Shown here: in pieces, positions 1 to 7,108 of the stretch | Position numbering within the stretch: the first letter of the stretch is position 1 | Layout of the letters: each line of letters begins with the position of its first letter | Made by a program: the position numbers and the translations under genes | Source of the DNA: Granulosicoccaceae bacterium | GTDB taxonomy: Bacteria > Pseudomonadota > Gammaproteobacteria > Granulosicoccales > Granulosicoccaceae | Assembly (NCBI GenBank): GCA_023301405.1 | Contig: JALZUX010000112.1 | Location: 1 to 12,257, forward strand | Direction: 5' to 3' | DNA: 12,257 nt | Notes under the pieces: model-generated | What the model saw: the letters and a program-made list of their open reading frames with translations, nothing else | Told to the model about the DNA's origin: nothing | The model's database searches: none

Positions 1-269
1 TGCGGCAGGAACCCGCGCAGTGTGCATAGATCAACCATCGAGGTAACAATCAAAACATCGAAGGGGCCGGCAAGCTGCTGCTGGTGGGAAAACGCAAAGG
101 TTAAGCCGTTTCCTCTGGCGCGCCAGTAGAAATGCCGATCAGGCAGAGCAACCACAGTCCAATCAACTTCCGCTAAGCCCCTGCGCAGAATGTTGCGCCA
201 GTGACGATGGCTGACCGCATCATATCCCGACAACAGTAGAACACGGAGATTACTCAAAGGCACACTCAC
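1..269 (-). CDS. tRNA-queuosine alpha-mannosyltransferase-like protein (DUF3524), N-terminal part
   Basis: The gene runs off the left edge of the window and only about 89 N-terminal codons are present. Read from GTG at 269, the frame is open to base 1. It carries LLLSGYDAVSHRHWR near the N-terminus, then DWTVVALPDRHFYWRARGNG and later FDVLIVTSMVDL. This pattern is typical of the DUF3524 N-terminal domain found in GTDC1-like glycosyltransferases. Bacterial members of that family have been linked to mannosylation of queuosine in tRNA; the full-length family is roughly 350-400 residues with a GT4-type C-terminal domain. The start is uncertain: GTG at 269, GTG at 263 and TTG at 257 are all in frame and none has a clear Shine-Dalgarno sequence. 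It is divergent from the polyol transport genes, with which it has no evident functional link. The family call is from recognised motifs; the exact tRNA substrate in this organism is inferred. Confidence 0.8.
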   Translation of the reverse strand, partial: MSVPLSNLRVLLLSGYDAVSHRHWRNILRRGLAEVDWTVVALPDRHFYWRARGNGLTFAFSHQQQLAGPFDVLIVTSMVDLCTLRGFLP

Positions 270-357
270 GAAATTTTAATAATTTGGCTGAATTCTAACG
301 CTGGTGCTACAGATTTGATCTATATTTGTTTAAAACCATCAAAATAGCATTGAGAAG

Positions 358-378
358 AGCGCCGCAATATTGCTCGCT
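358..378. promoter_or_regulatory. Palindrome overlapping the smoE -35 region, possible operator
   Basis: GCAATATTGC (364-373) is a perfect 10-base palindrome. It is flanked by AGCG (358-361) and CGCT (375-378), which are also inverted with respect to each other. It overlaps the candidate -35 box of the transporter promoter, a sensible place for a regulator site. A second weaker inverted pair, TTTGAT (314-319) and ATCAAA (338-343), lies just upstream. The binding protein is unknown; AraC-family sites are often direct repeats, so a different regulator is possible. Confidence 0.4.
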
Positions 379-398
379 GCAGTGGCGTTCAGTATAGA
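370..398 (+). promoter_or_regulatory. Probable sigma-70 promoter of the polyol transport operon
   Basis: TTGCTC (370-375) and TATAGA (393-398) are separated by 17 bases. They match the -35 consensus at 3 of 6 positions and the -10 consensus at 4 of 6. Transcription would begin near 405 and leave a leader of roughly 44 bases before the smoE start at 449. The weak -35 box fits an activator-dependent promoter. It is a pattern match only. Confidence 0.45.
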
Positions 399-448
399 TC
401 ATCAGGCATTTGCACCTACTACCACCCGCCTATTTATTGGAGGACGGA

Positions 449-1762
449 ATGAAATACACACTAAAAACGAGCGTAGCAGCGATCGCGTTAACCATTTGCG
501 CAACTGCGACGACAGCTAGTGCCACTGACCTCACCATTGCAACCGTTAACAACGGCCACATGATCGAGATGCAAAAGCTCTCGAGCAAATTCGAAGCCGC
601 CAATCCAGATATTAAACTGAACTGGGTTACCTTGGAGGAAAACGTTCTTCGCCAGCGTATCACCACTGACATCGCCACAAAAGGCGGCCAGTTTGATGTA
701 ATGACTATCGGAATGTACGAAACCCCGATCTGGGGCGAGAAAGGCTGGCTGGTCGAACTGCAGCCTGATGCGGCCTACGACATTGACGACATCCTGCCTG
801 CTATGCGAAGTGGCCTGTCCCATAACGGCAAAATGTACGCCGCACCCTTCTACGGCGAAAGCTCAATGATCATGTACCGCAAAGACCTTGTCGACGCTGC
901 TGGCCTGAGCATGCCTGATCGTCCATCCTGGGGCCACGTTTATGACGTAGCCGCTGAGCTACACAAACCCGACGACGGCATATACGGCATTTGCTTGCGT
1001 GGCAAGCCCGGTTGGGGTGACAACATGGCGTTCATCACCACCATGGCCAACTCGTTTGGCGCTAGCTGGTTTGACGATAACTGGAAGCCACAACTGGACA
1101 GTCCAGAGTGGCATGCCGCGGTTGAGTTTTATGTAGATCTACTCGGCAACTACGGCCCCCCCGGATCCAGTAGTAACAGCTTCAACGAAATTCTTGCACT
1201 TTATAACGAAGGAAGGTGCGGCATATGGATCGACGCCACCATTGCAGCATCTTTCATCACCGACCCTGCGCAAAGTAAAGTCGCTGACAAAATCGCTTTC
1301 GCACAATCTCCTGTTGCGATCACTGATCGCGGTGCCAACTGGTTATGGGCTTGGGCACTCGCTATTCCTGCCGGCACTGAAAAACAAGACGCCGCAATGA
1401 AGTTCATTTCGTGGGCAACTTCCAAAGAATACATCGCACTCGTAGGCGAAACGAATGGCTGGGGCAAAGTACCAACCGGCACTCGCGCATCGACCTATGC
1501 AAATGCTGACTTCCGGGCCAACGCCAAATTTGCAGAGGCCGAAATGAAAGCGATCAACTCTGCTGATCCTTCCAACAGCACCTTAAAGAAAAGTCCTTAT
1601 ATCGGCGTACAGTTCGCTGCCATCCCCGAGTTCCAATCAATTGGTACCATTACAGGCCAACAGTTGAGCGCCGCACTTGCGGGTAAGAAAACCGTTGAAG
1701 CGGCTCTGGCGGCGGCACAAAAAGCGGCTGACCGGGAAATGCGTAAGTCCGGTTACTACTAG
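449..1762 (+). CDS. smoE: Polyol (sorbitol/mannitol-type) ABC transporter periplasmic binding protein
   Basis: This is an extracellular solute-binding protein family 1 member of 437 residues that captures the polyol in the periplasm and delivers it to the SmoF/SmoG permeases. I chose ATG at 449 because GGAGG at 439-443 lies five bases upstream and because the protein then begins with a classical signal peptide: a lysine-containing start, a hydrophobic stretch of Ala, Ile and Leu, and an A-S-A cleavage site near residue 25. An in-frame ATG at 410 would add 13 residues before the signal peptide and is unlikely. The mature N-terminus (TDLTIATVNNGHMIEMQKL) and the GGQFDVMTIGMYETPIWGEK segment resemble SmoE/MtlE proteins. 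Conserved binding-protein features such as YGESSMIMYRKDL follow. The downstream permease, ATPase and SmoS genes support a hexitol substrate. Sorbitol, mannitol or galactitol cannot be separated from sequence alone. Confidence 0.88.
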   Translation: MKYTLKTSVAAIALTICATATTASATDLTIATVNNGHMIEMQKLSSKFEAANPDIKLNWVTLEENVLRQRITTDIATKGGQFDVMTIGMYETPIWGEKGWLVELQPDAAYDIDDILPAMRSGLSHNGKMYAAPFYGESSMIMYRKDLVDAAGLSMPDRPSWGHVYDVAAELHKPDDGIYGICLRGKPGWGDNMAFITTMANSFGASWFDDNWKPQLDSPEWHAAVEFYVDLLGNYGPPGSSSNSFNEILALYNEGRCGIWIDATIAASFITDPAQSKVADKIAFAQSPVAITDRGANWLWAWALAIPAGTEKQDAAMKFISWATSKEYIALVGETNGWGKVPTGTRASTYANADFRANAKFAEAEMKAINSADPSNSTLKKSPYIGVQFAAIPEFQSIGTITGQQLSAALAGKKTVEAALAAAQKAADREMRKSGYY

Positions 1763-1781
1763 TTTTCAGGCCTTACATACT

Positions 1782-1800
1782 TGCTCGCACTTTGCGGGCA
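1782..1800 (+). other. Intercistronic RNA hairpin after the binding-protein gene
   Basis: TGCTCGC (1782-1788) and GCGGGCA (1794-1800) form a 7-bp stem with one U-G pair and the loop ACTTT. It begins 20 bases after the smoE stop. No run of T follows, so it is not a standard intrinsic terminator. Hairpins in this position, as between malE and malF, protect the upstream message from 3' decay and let binding protein be made in excess over permease. That role is inferred here. Confidence 0.5.
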
Positions 1801-1935
1801 GATGTACAAATACCTGACGACGCAATTAACGAGGTACTGCTTTACCGTATCACTGGCTAAATGCGTGCTCGCCCGTTAGCTGCTGTGTCGCCTTCTTCGC
1901 TATGTTTGCTGTGAACCCAGCTTAAGAACACCGTT

Positions 1936-2793
1936 ATGAACAACACGCTACGTCGCCTGTTAATGGCACCAGCCGTAGGCAGCCTGCTGATCTGGATGTT
2001 AGTGCCACTGGCAATGACGATCTATTTCTCACTGATCCGGTACAACTTGCTGTACTCCGGTGAGCACCCTTTTATCGGCCTTCTAAACTATGAATTCTTT
2101 TTCACTGATGACGCTTTCTGGCCGGCGGTACAAAACACCCTGATCCTGGTATTTTCCGTTATCGGCATCACTGTGACGGCAGGATTATTACTTGCCCTAT
2201 TAATTAATCAACCATTCCCCGGTCGCGGTGTTGTGCGTGTGATGATGATTGCACCATTTTTCGTGATGGCTACAGTGAACGCTCTGTTATGGAAAAACAT
2301 GATGTTGAATCCAATCAATGGTATCTCGGCATGGTTAGCCGGCGTCTTCGAGGCCCAACCCATTGACTGGCTGGCAGACTTTCCGTTGCTGACCGTAATT
2401 ATCATGGTGTCATGGCAATGGTTGCCATTTGCGCTATTGATTTTTATCACTTCACTACAGTCTCTTGATCAGGAGCAACTTGAAGCTGCGCAAATGGACG
2501 GCGCTGGTAAATTCACCCTATTCAAATCATTTACATTGCCGCACCTTGCCCGCCCTATCGCTATCGTGGTCATGATAGAAATGATTTTTCACCTTTCTAT
2601 ATTTGCAGAGATATTCACCACTACCGGTGGAGGCCCGGGCAACGACAGCACAAACCTGGCATTTCTCATCTTTCGTCAATCATTGATGCAATACGACGTT
2701 GGGGTGGCATCAGCCGGTGGGGTGTTTGCGATTATGTTAGCCAATATTGTGGCTATATTTTTACTTAGAATGATCGGGAAGAACCTGACATGA
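1936..2793 (+). CDS. smoF: Polyol ABC transporter permease (MalF type)
   Basis: This is the first inner-membrane subunit of the polyol importer, 285 residues, as expected for SmoF/MtlF. Hydrophobic segments lie at about 12-32, 68-92, 102-120, 150-173, 207-227 and 258-279, giving six likely membrane spans. The cytoplasmic EAA loop that contacts the ATPase is at about 183-202 and reads EAAQMDGA followed by FTLPHL, close to the family consensus EAA...G...LP. The GGGPGNDSTN segment near 231-240 is also typical of sugar permeases. The start at ATG 1936 has only a poor ribosome site (AAGAAC upstream). A 173-base spacer containing a hairpin separates it from smoE. Its stop codon overlaps the start of the next permease gene in an ATGA tetranucleotide, implying translational coupling. 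Confidence 0.88.
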   Translation: MNNTLRRLLMAPAVGSLLIWMLVPLAMTIYFSLIRYNLLYSGEHPFIGLLNYEFFFTDDAFWPAVQNTLILVFSVIGITVTAGLLLALLINQPFPGRGVVRVMMIAPFFVMATVNALLWKNMMLNPINGISAWLAGVFEAQPIDWLADFPLLTVIIMVSWQWLPFALLIFITSLQSLDQEQLEAAQMDGAGKFTLFKSFTLPHLARPIAIVVMIEMIFHLSIFAEIFTTTGGGPGNDSTNLAFLIFRQSLMQYDVGVASAGGVFAIMLANIVAIFLLRMIGKNLT

Positions 2794-3614
2794 GATCAGA
2801 AAGCCTACTTGCTCTGTCACTACGAACGCTGTTTGCCTGGTTTTTTGGTCTGATAATTTTTTTTCCGTTGTTCTGGATGATTCTTACCGCCTTTAAAACA
2901 GAACTCCAAGCTATAGCCATCCCACCGCTGTTGTTCTTCGAACCCACTCTTGAAAATTTTAGTATCGTCCAGGAGCGCAGCGACTACTTAAAGTACGCCA
3001 TGAACTCACTTATCACCTCAGTGGGCTCAACTATCCTTGCACTTGTAATAGCGATTCCCGCAGCCTACGCCATGGCATTTTATCCTCGGAAGCGGACGCC
3101 TGATATCTTATTGTGGATGTTGTCCACCAAGATGCTACCGGCCGTTGGTGTATTAGTGCCTGTTTACCTATTGTTTCGCGATACCGGTTTGCTTGATTCA
3201 AGAACCGGACTGATCATTATTTTCACGTTGATCAACCTACCAATTGCTGTTTGGATGATGTACTCCTACTTCAAAGATATACCCCGCAACATTCTGGAAG
3301 CGTGCCGTATGGATGGCGGATCATTGCTGAGTGAAATTCGACACGTGTTAATCCCGTTGAACATGGGTGGCATCGCATCAACTGCCCTGCTGGTGATCGT
3401 CCTCAGTTGGAACGAGGCTTTCTGGTCTTTACATCTAACCTCCGCCAATGCAGGAACACTGGCAGCATTGATCGCGTCATATTCAAGCCCTGAAGGACTG
3501 TTCTGGGCCAAGCTGTCAGCCGCCTCTGCACTTGCAGTAGCTCCAGTGGTTGTACTCGGCTGGTTCTGTCAGCGACAACTGGTACAAGGCCTTACCTTTG
3601 GCGCTGTAAAGTAA
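2790..3614 (+). CDS. smoG: Polyol ABC transporter permease (MalG type)
   Basis: This is the second inner-membrane subunit, 274 residues, forming a heterodimer with SmoF. Likely membrane spans lie at about 13-34, 76-97, 106-129, 138-158, 194-215 and 243-261. The EAA loop is at about 170-189 and reads EACRMDGGS followed by LIPL, with one substitution in the usual EAA triplet that is common in MalG-type partners. The start overlaps the smoF stop (ATGA at 2790-2793), so the two are probably made in a fixed ratio. The SmoG identity rests on gene order (binding protein, MalF-like, MalG-like, ATPase) and the family pattern. The substrate is inferred from the neighbours. Confidence 0.88.
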   Translation: MRSESLLALSLRTLFAWFFGLIIFFPLFWMILTAFKTELQAIAIPPLLFFEPTLENFSIVQERSDYLKYAMNSLITSVGSTILALVIAIPAAYAMAFYPRKRTPDILLWMLSTKMLPAVGVLVPVYLLFRDTGLLDSRTGLIIIFTLINLPIAVWMMYSYFKDIPRNILEACRMDGGSLLSEIRHVLIPLNMGGIASTALLVIVLSWNEAFWSLHLTSANAGTLAALIASYSSPEGLFWAKLSAASALAVAPVVVLGWFCQRQLVQGLTFGAVK

Positions 3615-3630
3615 TGGTGAGAATAAAAAA

Positions 3631-4692
3631 ATGAGCTATCTAACACTTAACAGCATCAAAAAAAAATACAGTGATCTTGCCGTTATTCGCACTATAAGTT
3701 TGTCAATCGAACAAGGCGAATTCGTTGTATTTGTGGGCCCATCAGGTTGTGGTAAATCCACCCTGCTTCGGCTAATCGCCGGGCTTGAAGATCTTGATGC
3801 CGGCTCTATTACCCTTGACGGTCAAGACATCACCAACGTCGCTTCATCAAAAAGAGATATGGCAATGGTGTTTCAATCCTATGCGTTGTATCCGCATATG
3901 ACAGTCGCCAACAATCTATCCTTCGCATTAAGGCAAGCGGGCCTACCAAAAACCGAAATCAAAAGAAAAATCGACAAAGTAGCAGCAACGCTTGAACTCA
4001 CTCCATACTTGGAACGAAAGCCCGGTGTGTTGTCCGGCGGACAACGGCAGCGAGTTGCTATCGGGCGCGCAATTGTACGCAACCCTAAAGCGTTTCTATT
4101 CGACGAACCACTGTCTAACCTTGATGCCGCACTGCGTGTCGATATGCGCCTTGAGATCGCCAGACTTCACCGTAATTTGGGTGCGACCACGATATATGTG
4201 ACCCATGATCAAGTTGAAGCAATGACGCTTGCAGACAAAGTAGTTGTATTAAATCGCGGCGTAATTGAACAAGCCGGCGCACCGGTTGACCTCTATGAAA
4301 ACCCGAAAAACCTGTTTGTCGCTAAGTTTATCGGTACGCCACGAATGTCATTTATCCCGTCCCGTGTGGTCTCTGTTAATGAACTGAGTACCACACTTGA
4401 ATCAGAGCAAGGTGCCTCAATCACTCTGGGGCCAACCCCTTTGGCGCCCAATGATTACATTCAAATCGGCATCAGACCAGAGCACTTGATACTCGACAAC
4501 CCGGAGAATGCAGATCATCAAGGCGATATCGAGCTGGTCGAAAAGCTGGGCAGTGACACCTTTTGCTACATTGATAGCCAACTGGGTAGGCTAACTGCTC
4601 GCCTACCGGGCAATGTAAGGGTAAACCCCGGTGAAACGGTTGGCTTACACTTAAAAGATAAGTCATTGCACATCTTCAAAGAGCATCGCTAG
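3631..4692 (+). CDS. smoK: Polyol ABC transporter ATP-binding subunit (MalK/UgpC family)
   Basis: This is the cytoplasmic ATPase that powers the importer, 353 residues, usual for MalK-type proteins. Walker A is GPSGCGKST at 36-44, the Q-loop glutamine is Q82, the signature LSGGQ is at 134-138, Walker B is FLFDEP at 155-160 and the switch histidine is H192. All catalytic positions are intact. The C-terminal part from about 240 is the regulatory OB/TOBE region found in MalK/UgpC proteins, with IGIRPEHL near 285. GGTGAG at 3616-3621, ten bases before the ATG, is the likely ribosome site, and the gene begins 16 bases after the smoG stop. One MalK-type ATPase can serve several importers, so the substrate assignment depends on context. 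Confidence 0.9.
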   Translation: MSYLTLNSIKKKYSDLAVIRTISLSIEQGEFVVFVGPSGCGKSTLLRLIAGLEDLDAGSITLDGQDITNVASSKRDMAMVFQSYALYPHMTVANNLSFALRQAGLPKTEIKRKIDKVAATLELTPYLERKPGVLSGGQRQRVAIGRAIVRNPKAFLFDEPLSNLDAALRVDMRLEIARLHRNLGATTIYVTHDQVEAMTLADKVVVLNRGVIEQAGAPVDLYENPKNLFVAKFIGTPRMSFIPSRVVSVNELSTTLESEQGASITLGPTPLAPNDYIQIGIRPEHLILDNPENADHQGDIELVEKLGSDTFCYIDSQLGRLTARLPGNVRVNPGETVGLHLKDKSLHIFKEHR

Positions 4693-5087
4693 CATAGAGT
4701 TTGTGACACACAATGCTTGCGAAAACCCTCAGCCATGCCATAGCAACCAACCAGCCAATCATGTTGCCGCCTTACATTTAAGCCAATAAAGATAGCGCCT
4801 GGTTAATATTCCTGCAGGCGCATTTTATCGTATGCATCAATAGTGGTATAGTGTGACCGCTCATTTCAGACATTGACGCACGAATGCTGAAGACAACTTA
4901 ACTGCAGTAAAGCAATCTTTAGAAAACCTTTAGATGATTTCTTCGACGATACGCTAGTTGCGTAGTTTAATGTAGCCGATAGCATAATGCGGTTACAAAG
5001 GGCGGCTTAGGTTTCAAGCCTGCTTTAGTCACCAGTAGGCAAAAAACAAAACGCAGGCCTTAGGCCTCGACACATGAGAACAACACT
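4693..5087. other. Non-coding gap between transporter and dehydrogenase genes
   Basis: I see no credible gene in these 395 bases. They hold a candidate terminator hairpin (4795-4826), a possible -35/-10 pair, TTTATC (4824-4829) and TATAGT (4847-4852) with 17 bases between them, and several short inverted repeats: TACGC/GCGTA (4950-4954, 4960-4964), GGCTT/AAGCC (5004-5008, 5016-5020) and AGGCCT-T-AGGCCT (5055-5067). The arrangement suggests that smoS and the AraC gene have their own promoter. All of this is pattern-based. Confidence 0.5.
4795..4826 (+). terminator. Possible rho-independent terminator after smoK
   Basis: GCGCCTG (4795-4801) and CAGGCGC (4815-4821) form a perfect 7-bp GC-rich stem around a 13-base loop. 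It is followed by A and four T (4822-4826). It sits about 100 bases after the smoK stop. The loop is long and the T run short, so termination may be partial. Confidence 0.4.
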
Positions 5088-5861
5088 GTGCTGGAAAATA
5101 AAACCGCTGTAATAACCGGCGCATCCGGCGGAATTGGCTTAGCGGTACTGGAAGCTTACCTGCAAAACGGCGCTAACTGCATCGCCACCGACATAGGCCC
5201 ATGCCCTGATCAGATCACCACGATCCTCAAACAATTTCCCGAACGTGGCGACTATCTACAAGCTGATGTGACCAACTCAAATCACGTCGACAAGCTGTTT
5301 TCACACGCTGCTAGCAAGTTTACATCAGTTGATATTCTGTTTAACAACGCGGCGATTTTCGACATGGCGCCTTTGCTTGAATCAGACGAAGCGATGTACG
5401 ATCGCATTTTCGACGTCAATGTTAAAGGTATGTTTTTTATCATGCAAGCGGCTGCACGCTCTATGGTAACGCATAGCAAAAGCGGTGCAATCATTAACAT
5501 GGCATCTCAGGCAGGGCGGCGCGGGGAAGCATTGGTTTCTCATTATTGCGCCAGCAAGGCGGCAGTGATCAGTTACACCCAATCGGCAGCCATGGGTCTT
5601 GCGAAACACAATATTCGTGTAAACGCCATATCACCAGGCGTCATTGATACTCCTATGTGGGCAACTGTTGATAGCCTATTCGCCCGTTACGAGAACTTAC
5701 AACCGGGCGAAAAGAAACACGCTGTAGGCGAAGCCGTGCCACTCGGTTACATGGGTTCTCCCAAAGACATCAGCGGAACGGCGGTATTTCTTGCCAGTTC
5801 CGGTGCTAGCTATATAACCGGGCAAACCCTCAACGTCGATGGTGGGAACGTGCTAAGTTAA
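5088..5861 (+). CDS. smoS: Sorbitol/polyol dehydrogenase, short-chain dehydrogenase family (SmoS type)
   Basis: This cytoplasmic NAD-dependent enzyme of 257 residues oxidises a hexitol to a ketohexose (sorbitol to fructose, or galactitol to tagatose, in characterised SmoS proteins). The Rossmann motif is TGASGGIG at 10-17. D35 at the end of the second strand favours NAD. NNAA is at 86-89, and the catalytic tetrad is N111, S140, Y153 and K157 (Y-C-A-S-K). The stretches NMASQAGRRGEALV, YENLQPGEKK and the C-terminal NVDGGN strongly resemble Rhodobacter SmoS, which has nearly the same length. The start is taken as GTG 5088. It is only weakly supported by TGAGA eight bases upstream, but the Rossmann motif is at the right distance. 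The preceding ATG at 5074 is out of frame and opens a 12-codon ORF overlapping this start. It lies after the transporter and directly before the AraC gene. Confidence 0.88.
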   Translation: MLENKTAVITGASGGIGLAVLEAYLQNGANCIATDIGPCPDQITTILKQFPERGDYLQADVTNSNHVDKLFSHAASKFTSVDILFNNAAIFDMAPLLESDEAMYDRIFDVNVKGMFFIMQAAARSMVTHSKSGAIINMASQAGRRGEALVSHYCASKAAVISYTQSAAMGLAKHNIRVNAISPGVIDTPMWATVDSLFARYENLQPGEKKHAVGEAVPLGYMGSPKDISGTAVFLASSGASYITGQTLNVDGGNVLS

Positions 5862-5866
5862 TACTT

Positions 5867-6751
5867 ATGAGTTTTCGCGAAACTGGTAAACAACCCGAGT
5901 TTGAAATAACAGAAGGGCTTGACGGCTCAGTCCGTTACCTTGAGCACGGCTACCCACACCCGTTTGTTCGGTGGCATTACCACGATGACTTCGAGTTACA
6001 CTATATCGTCAACAGTAGCGGTAAGTTATTCGTTGGTGACTACGTGGGCAATTTTGATCCCGGCAATCTTGTACTCACCGGACCAAGGCTTCCGCACAAC
6101 TGGATAAGCCATCTACAGCCAAATGAAGTCATTCCCCAACGAGATATGGCCGTCCAATTTGGCTGCGATTTATTTAGCCGATTAACACCGATTTTACCAG
6201 AACTTGCGACCCTGAATGCTCTGCTTGAACGCGCCCGCTACGGAATAGAATTTTCAGGCGTTAGTCCGATAGTCGCACACAAACACATGACAGAAATAAG
6301 TCAGGCAGACGGGCCAATGCGCTTGGCGAAATTTCTGCAGTTTATGCATTTACTCTCATTAGAAACAGACTATCAACTGCTGTCTACCGTGCAACTGAAA
6401 TCAAATGCCGATGACCAAATGCTTGATAAAATCGACATCGTGGTCAACTATGTGACTGACAACTTCAAGGATAATATCAATCTGGCCGAAGTTTCAAACC
6501 TCATTGGTATGAGTGAAAGCGCGTTTTCACGCTTCTTCAGCAAAGCCACTGGCAATCGTTTTTCTGACTTCCTGACACGCCTTAGAATCAGTCGTTCTTG
6601 TGATCTTTTAGCACACACAGACAGCAACATTACTAACATTTGCTATGAAGTCGGCTTCAACAATGTGGCTAATTTTAATCGGCGATTCAGGCAAGTAAAA
6701 GGCCTAACGCCCCGTGAGTACCGCGATAGCGCCAAGCAGAAGTATAATTAA
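5867..6751 (+). CDS. AraC-family transcriptional regulator with N-terminal cupin-like domain
   Basis: This 294-residue protein is probably the regulator of the polyol genes. The N-terminal part looks like the cupin-type ligand domain of AraC proteins: WHYHDDFELHYI at about 36-47, then GNFDPGNLVLTGPRLPHNW at about 61-79. The C-terminal part, about 187-294, is a two-helix-turn-helix AraC domain. The first helix-turn-helix is around INLAEVSNLIGMSESAFSRF; the second contains ITNICYEVGFNNVANFNRRF followed by the diagnostic KGLTPREYR. It starts five bases after the smoS stop and is very likely cotranscribed with it, so the dehydrogenase and regulator would be made together. MtlR of pseudomonads is a mannitol-responsive activator of similar length and build in an equivalent locus. 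The ligand here is inferred from the context. Confidence 0.85.
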   Translation: MSFRETGKQPEFEITEGLDGSVRYLEHGYPHPFVRWHYHDDFELHYIVNSSGKLFVGDYVGNFDPGNLVLTGPRLPHNWISHLQPNEVIPQRDMAVQFGCDLFSRLTPILPELATLNALLERARYGIEFSGVSPIVAHKHMTEISQADGPMRLAKFLQFMHLLSLETDYQLLSTVQLKSNADDQMLDKIDIVVNYVTDNFKDNINLAEVSNLIGMSESAFSRFFSKATGNRFSDFLTRLRISRSCDLLAHTDSNITNICYEVGFNNVANFNRRFRQVKGLTPREYRDSAKQKYN

Positions 6752-6849
6752 AAAGGCTCGCGTACATGCCACTTCAGCAAACGATCTATCGCATTACGCT
6801 GATTTACACTGTGCTTTATATTTTCATCAATACACGTGCCGCTAATTCA

Positions 6850-7065
6850 CTACACCAATAAGGCATCAACCTCGCTGTCTTCCGGGAATCGATTTAACGC
6901 TTTCTTTGAGAAAACCAGCTGATCGCCCTTGGTGATTTCAAAAACCCCACTGTCGCCTTCAATAAGCGTGACCTCGGCGCCAGCTGAAACTTGTAGTCGA
7001 TCTCTCACACGGAGAGCAGTCGGCTTGTAGTTTCACTGCATGCAAAACTCTATGGTGAATTTCAT
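6850..7065 (-). CDS. SelW-like (SelT/SelW/SelH, Rdx family) selenoprotein with in-frame TGA as selenocysteine
   Basis: Read on the minus strand from ATG (7065-7063) to TAG (6852-6850), the frame is open except for one TGA at 7035-7033, codon 11. With TGA read as selenocysteine (U), the product has 71 residues. It begins MKFTIEFCMQUNYKP, so the stop falls exactly on the second redox position of the family motif C-x-x-C/U (C8, U11). The rest is typical of the family: an N-Y-x-P after the motif, EVTLIEGDSGVFEI at about 31-44, and FSKKALNRFPE at about 52-62. These conserved blocks continue past the TGA, which argues against a decayed gene. Rdx proteins are small thioredoxin-fold proteins thought to have thiol-redox roles. 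A weak ribosome site (GAGA at 7073-7070) lies four bases before ATG. The gene starts 43 bases after the ABC exporter stop with no hairpin between, suggesting one transcript. It would be missed or split by standard gene calling. Confidence 0.88.
6985..7035 (-). promoter_or_regulatory. Candidate bacterial SECIS element
   Basis: On the minus-strand RNA the UGA codon is the base of an imperfect stem-loop. UGAAACU (7035-7029) pairs with AGUUUCA (6991-6985). A symmetric 3x3 internal loop follows, then 2 bp, a C-A mismatch, 3 bp, a small internal loop, and the apical stem CUCUC (7016-7012) with GAGAG (7006-7002) around the loop CGUGU. The apical loop starts 21 nucleotides after the UGA and has G at its second position. 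As I recall the published bacterial SECIS model, it asks for a loop 16-37 nucleotides downstream and a G among the first two loop bases, so both conditions are met. It would recruit SelB with charged tRNA-Sec. Confidence 0.72.
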
Positions 7066-7108
7066 TATGTCTCGTTATTTTTACGTTGAGAATGTAAATG
7101 CGCAAGCC

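Noticed and set aside
410..448. Longer binding-protein start at ATG 410
   Set aside because: It would put 13 residues in front of a good signal peptide, and the strong GGAGG site at 439-443 serves ATG 449.
4691..4717. Nested AGCAT/ATGCT and TTGTG/CACAA repeat right after smoK as a terminator
   Set aside because: The stems are short, AT-rich and interrupted by a large bulge, with no T run; the hairpin at 4795 is a better candidate.
4847..4870. CRP-like site around TGTGACCGC
   Set aside because: Only one half-site matches; there is no TCACA partner at the right spacing.
6850..7032. SelW-like frame as a pseudogene broken by a nonsense TGA
   Set aside because: The TGA is exactly at the redox position, the rest of the frame is intact and conserved, and a SECIS-like fold begins at the codon. 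Decay would not be expected to place all three together.
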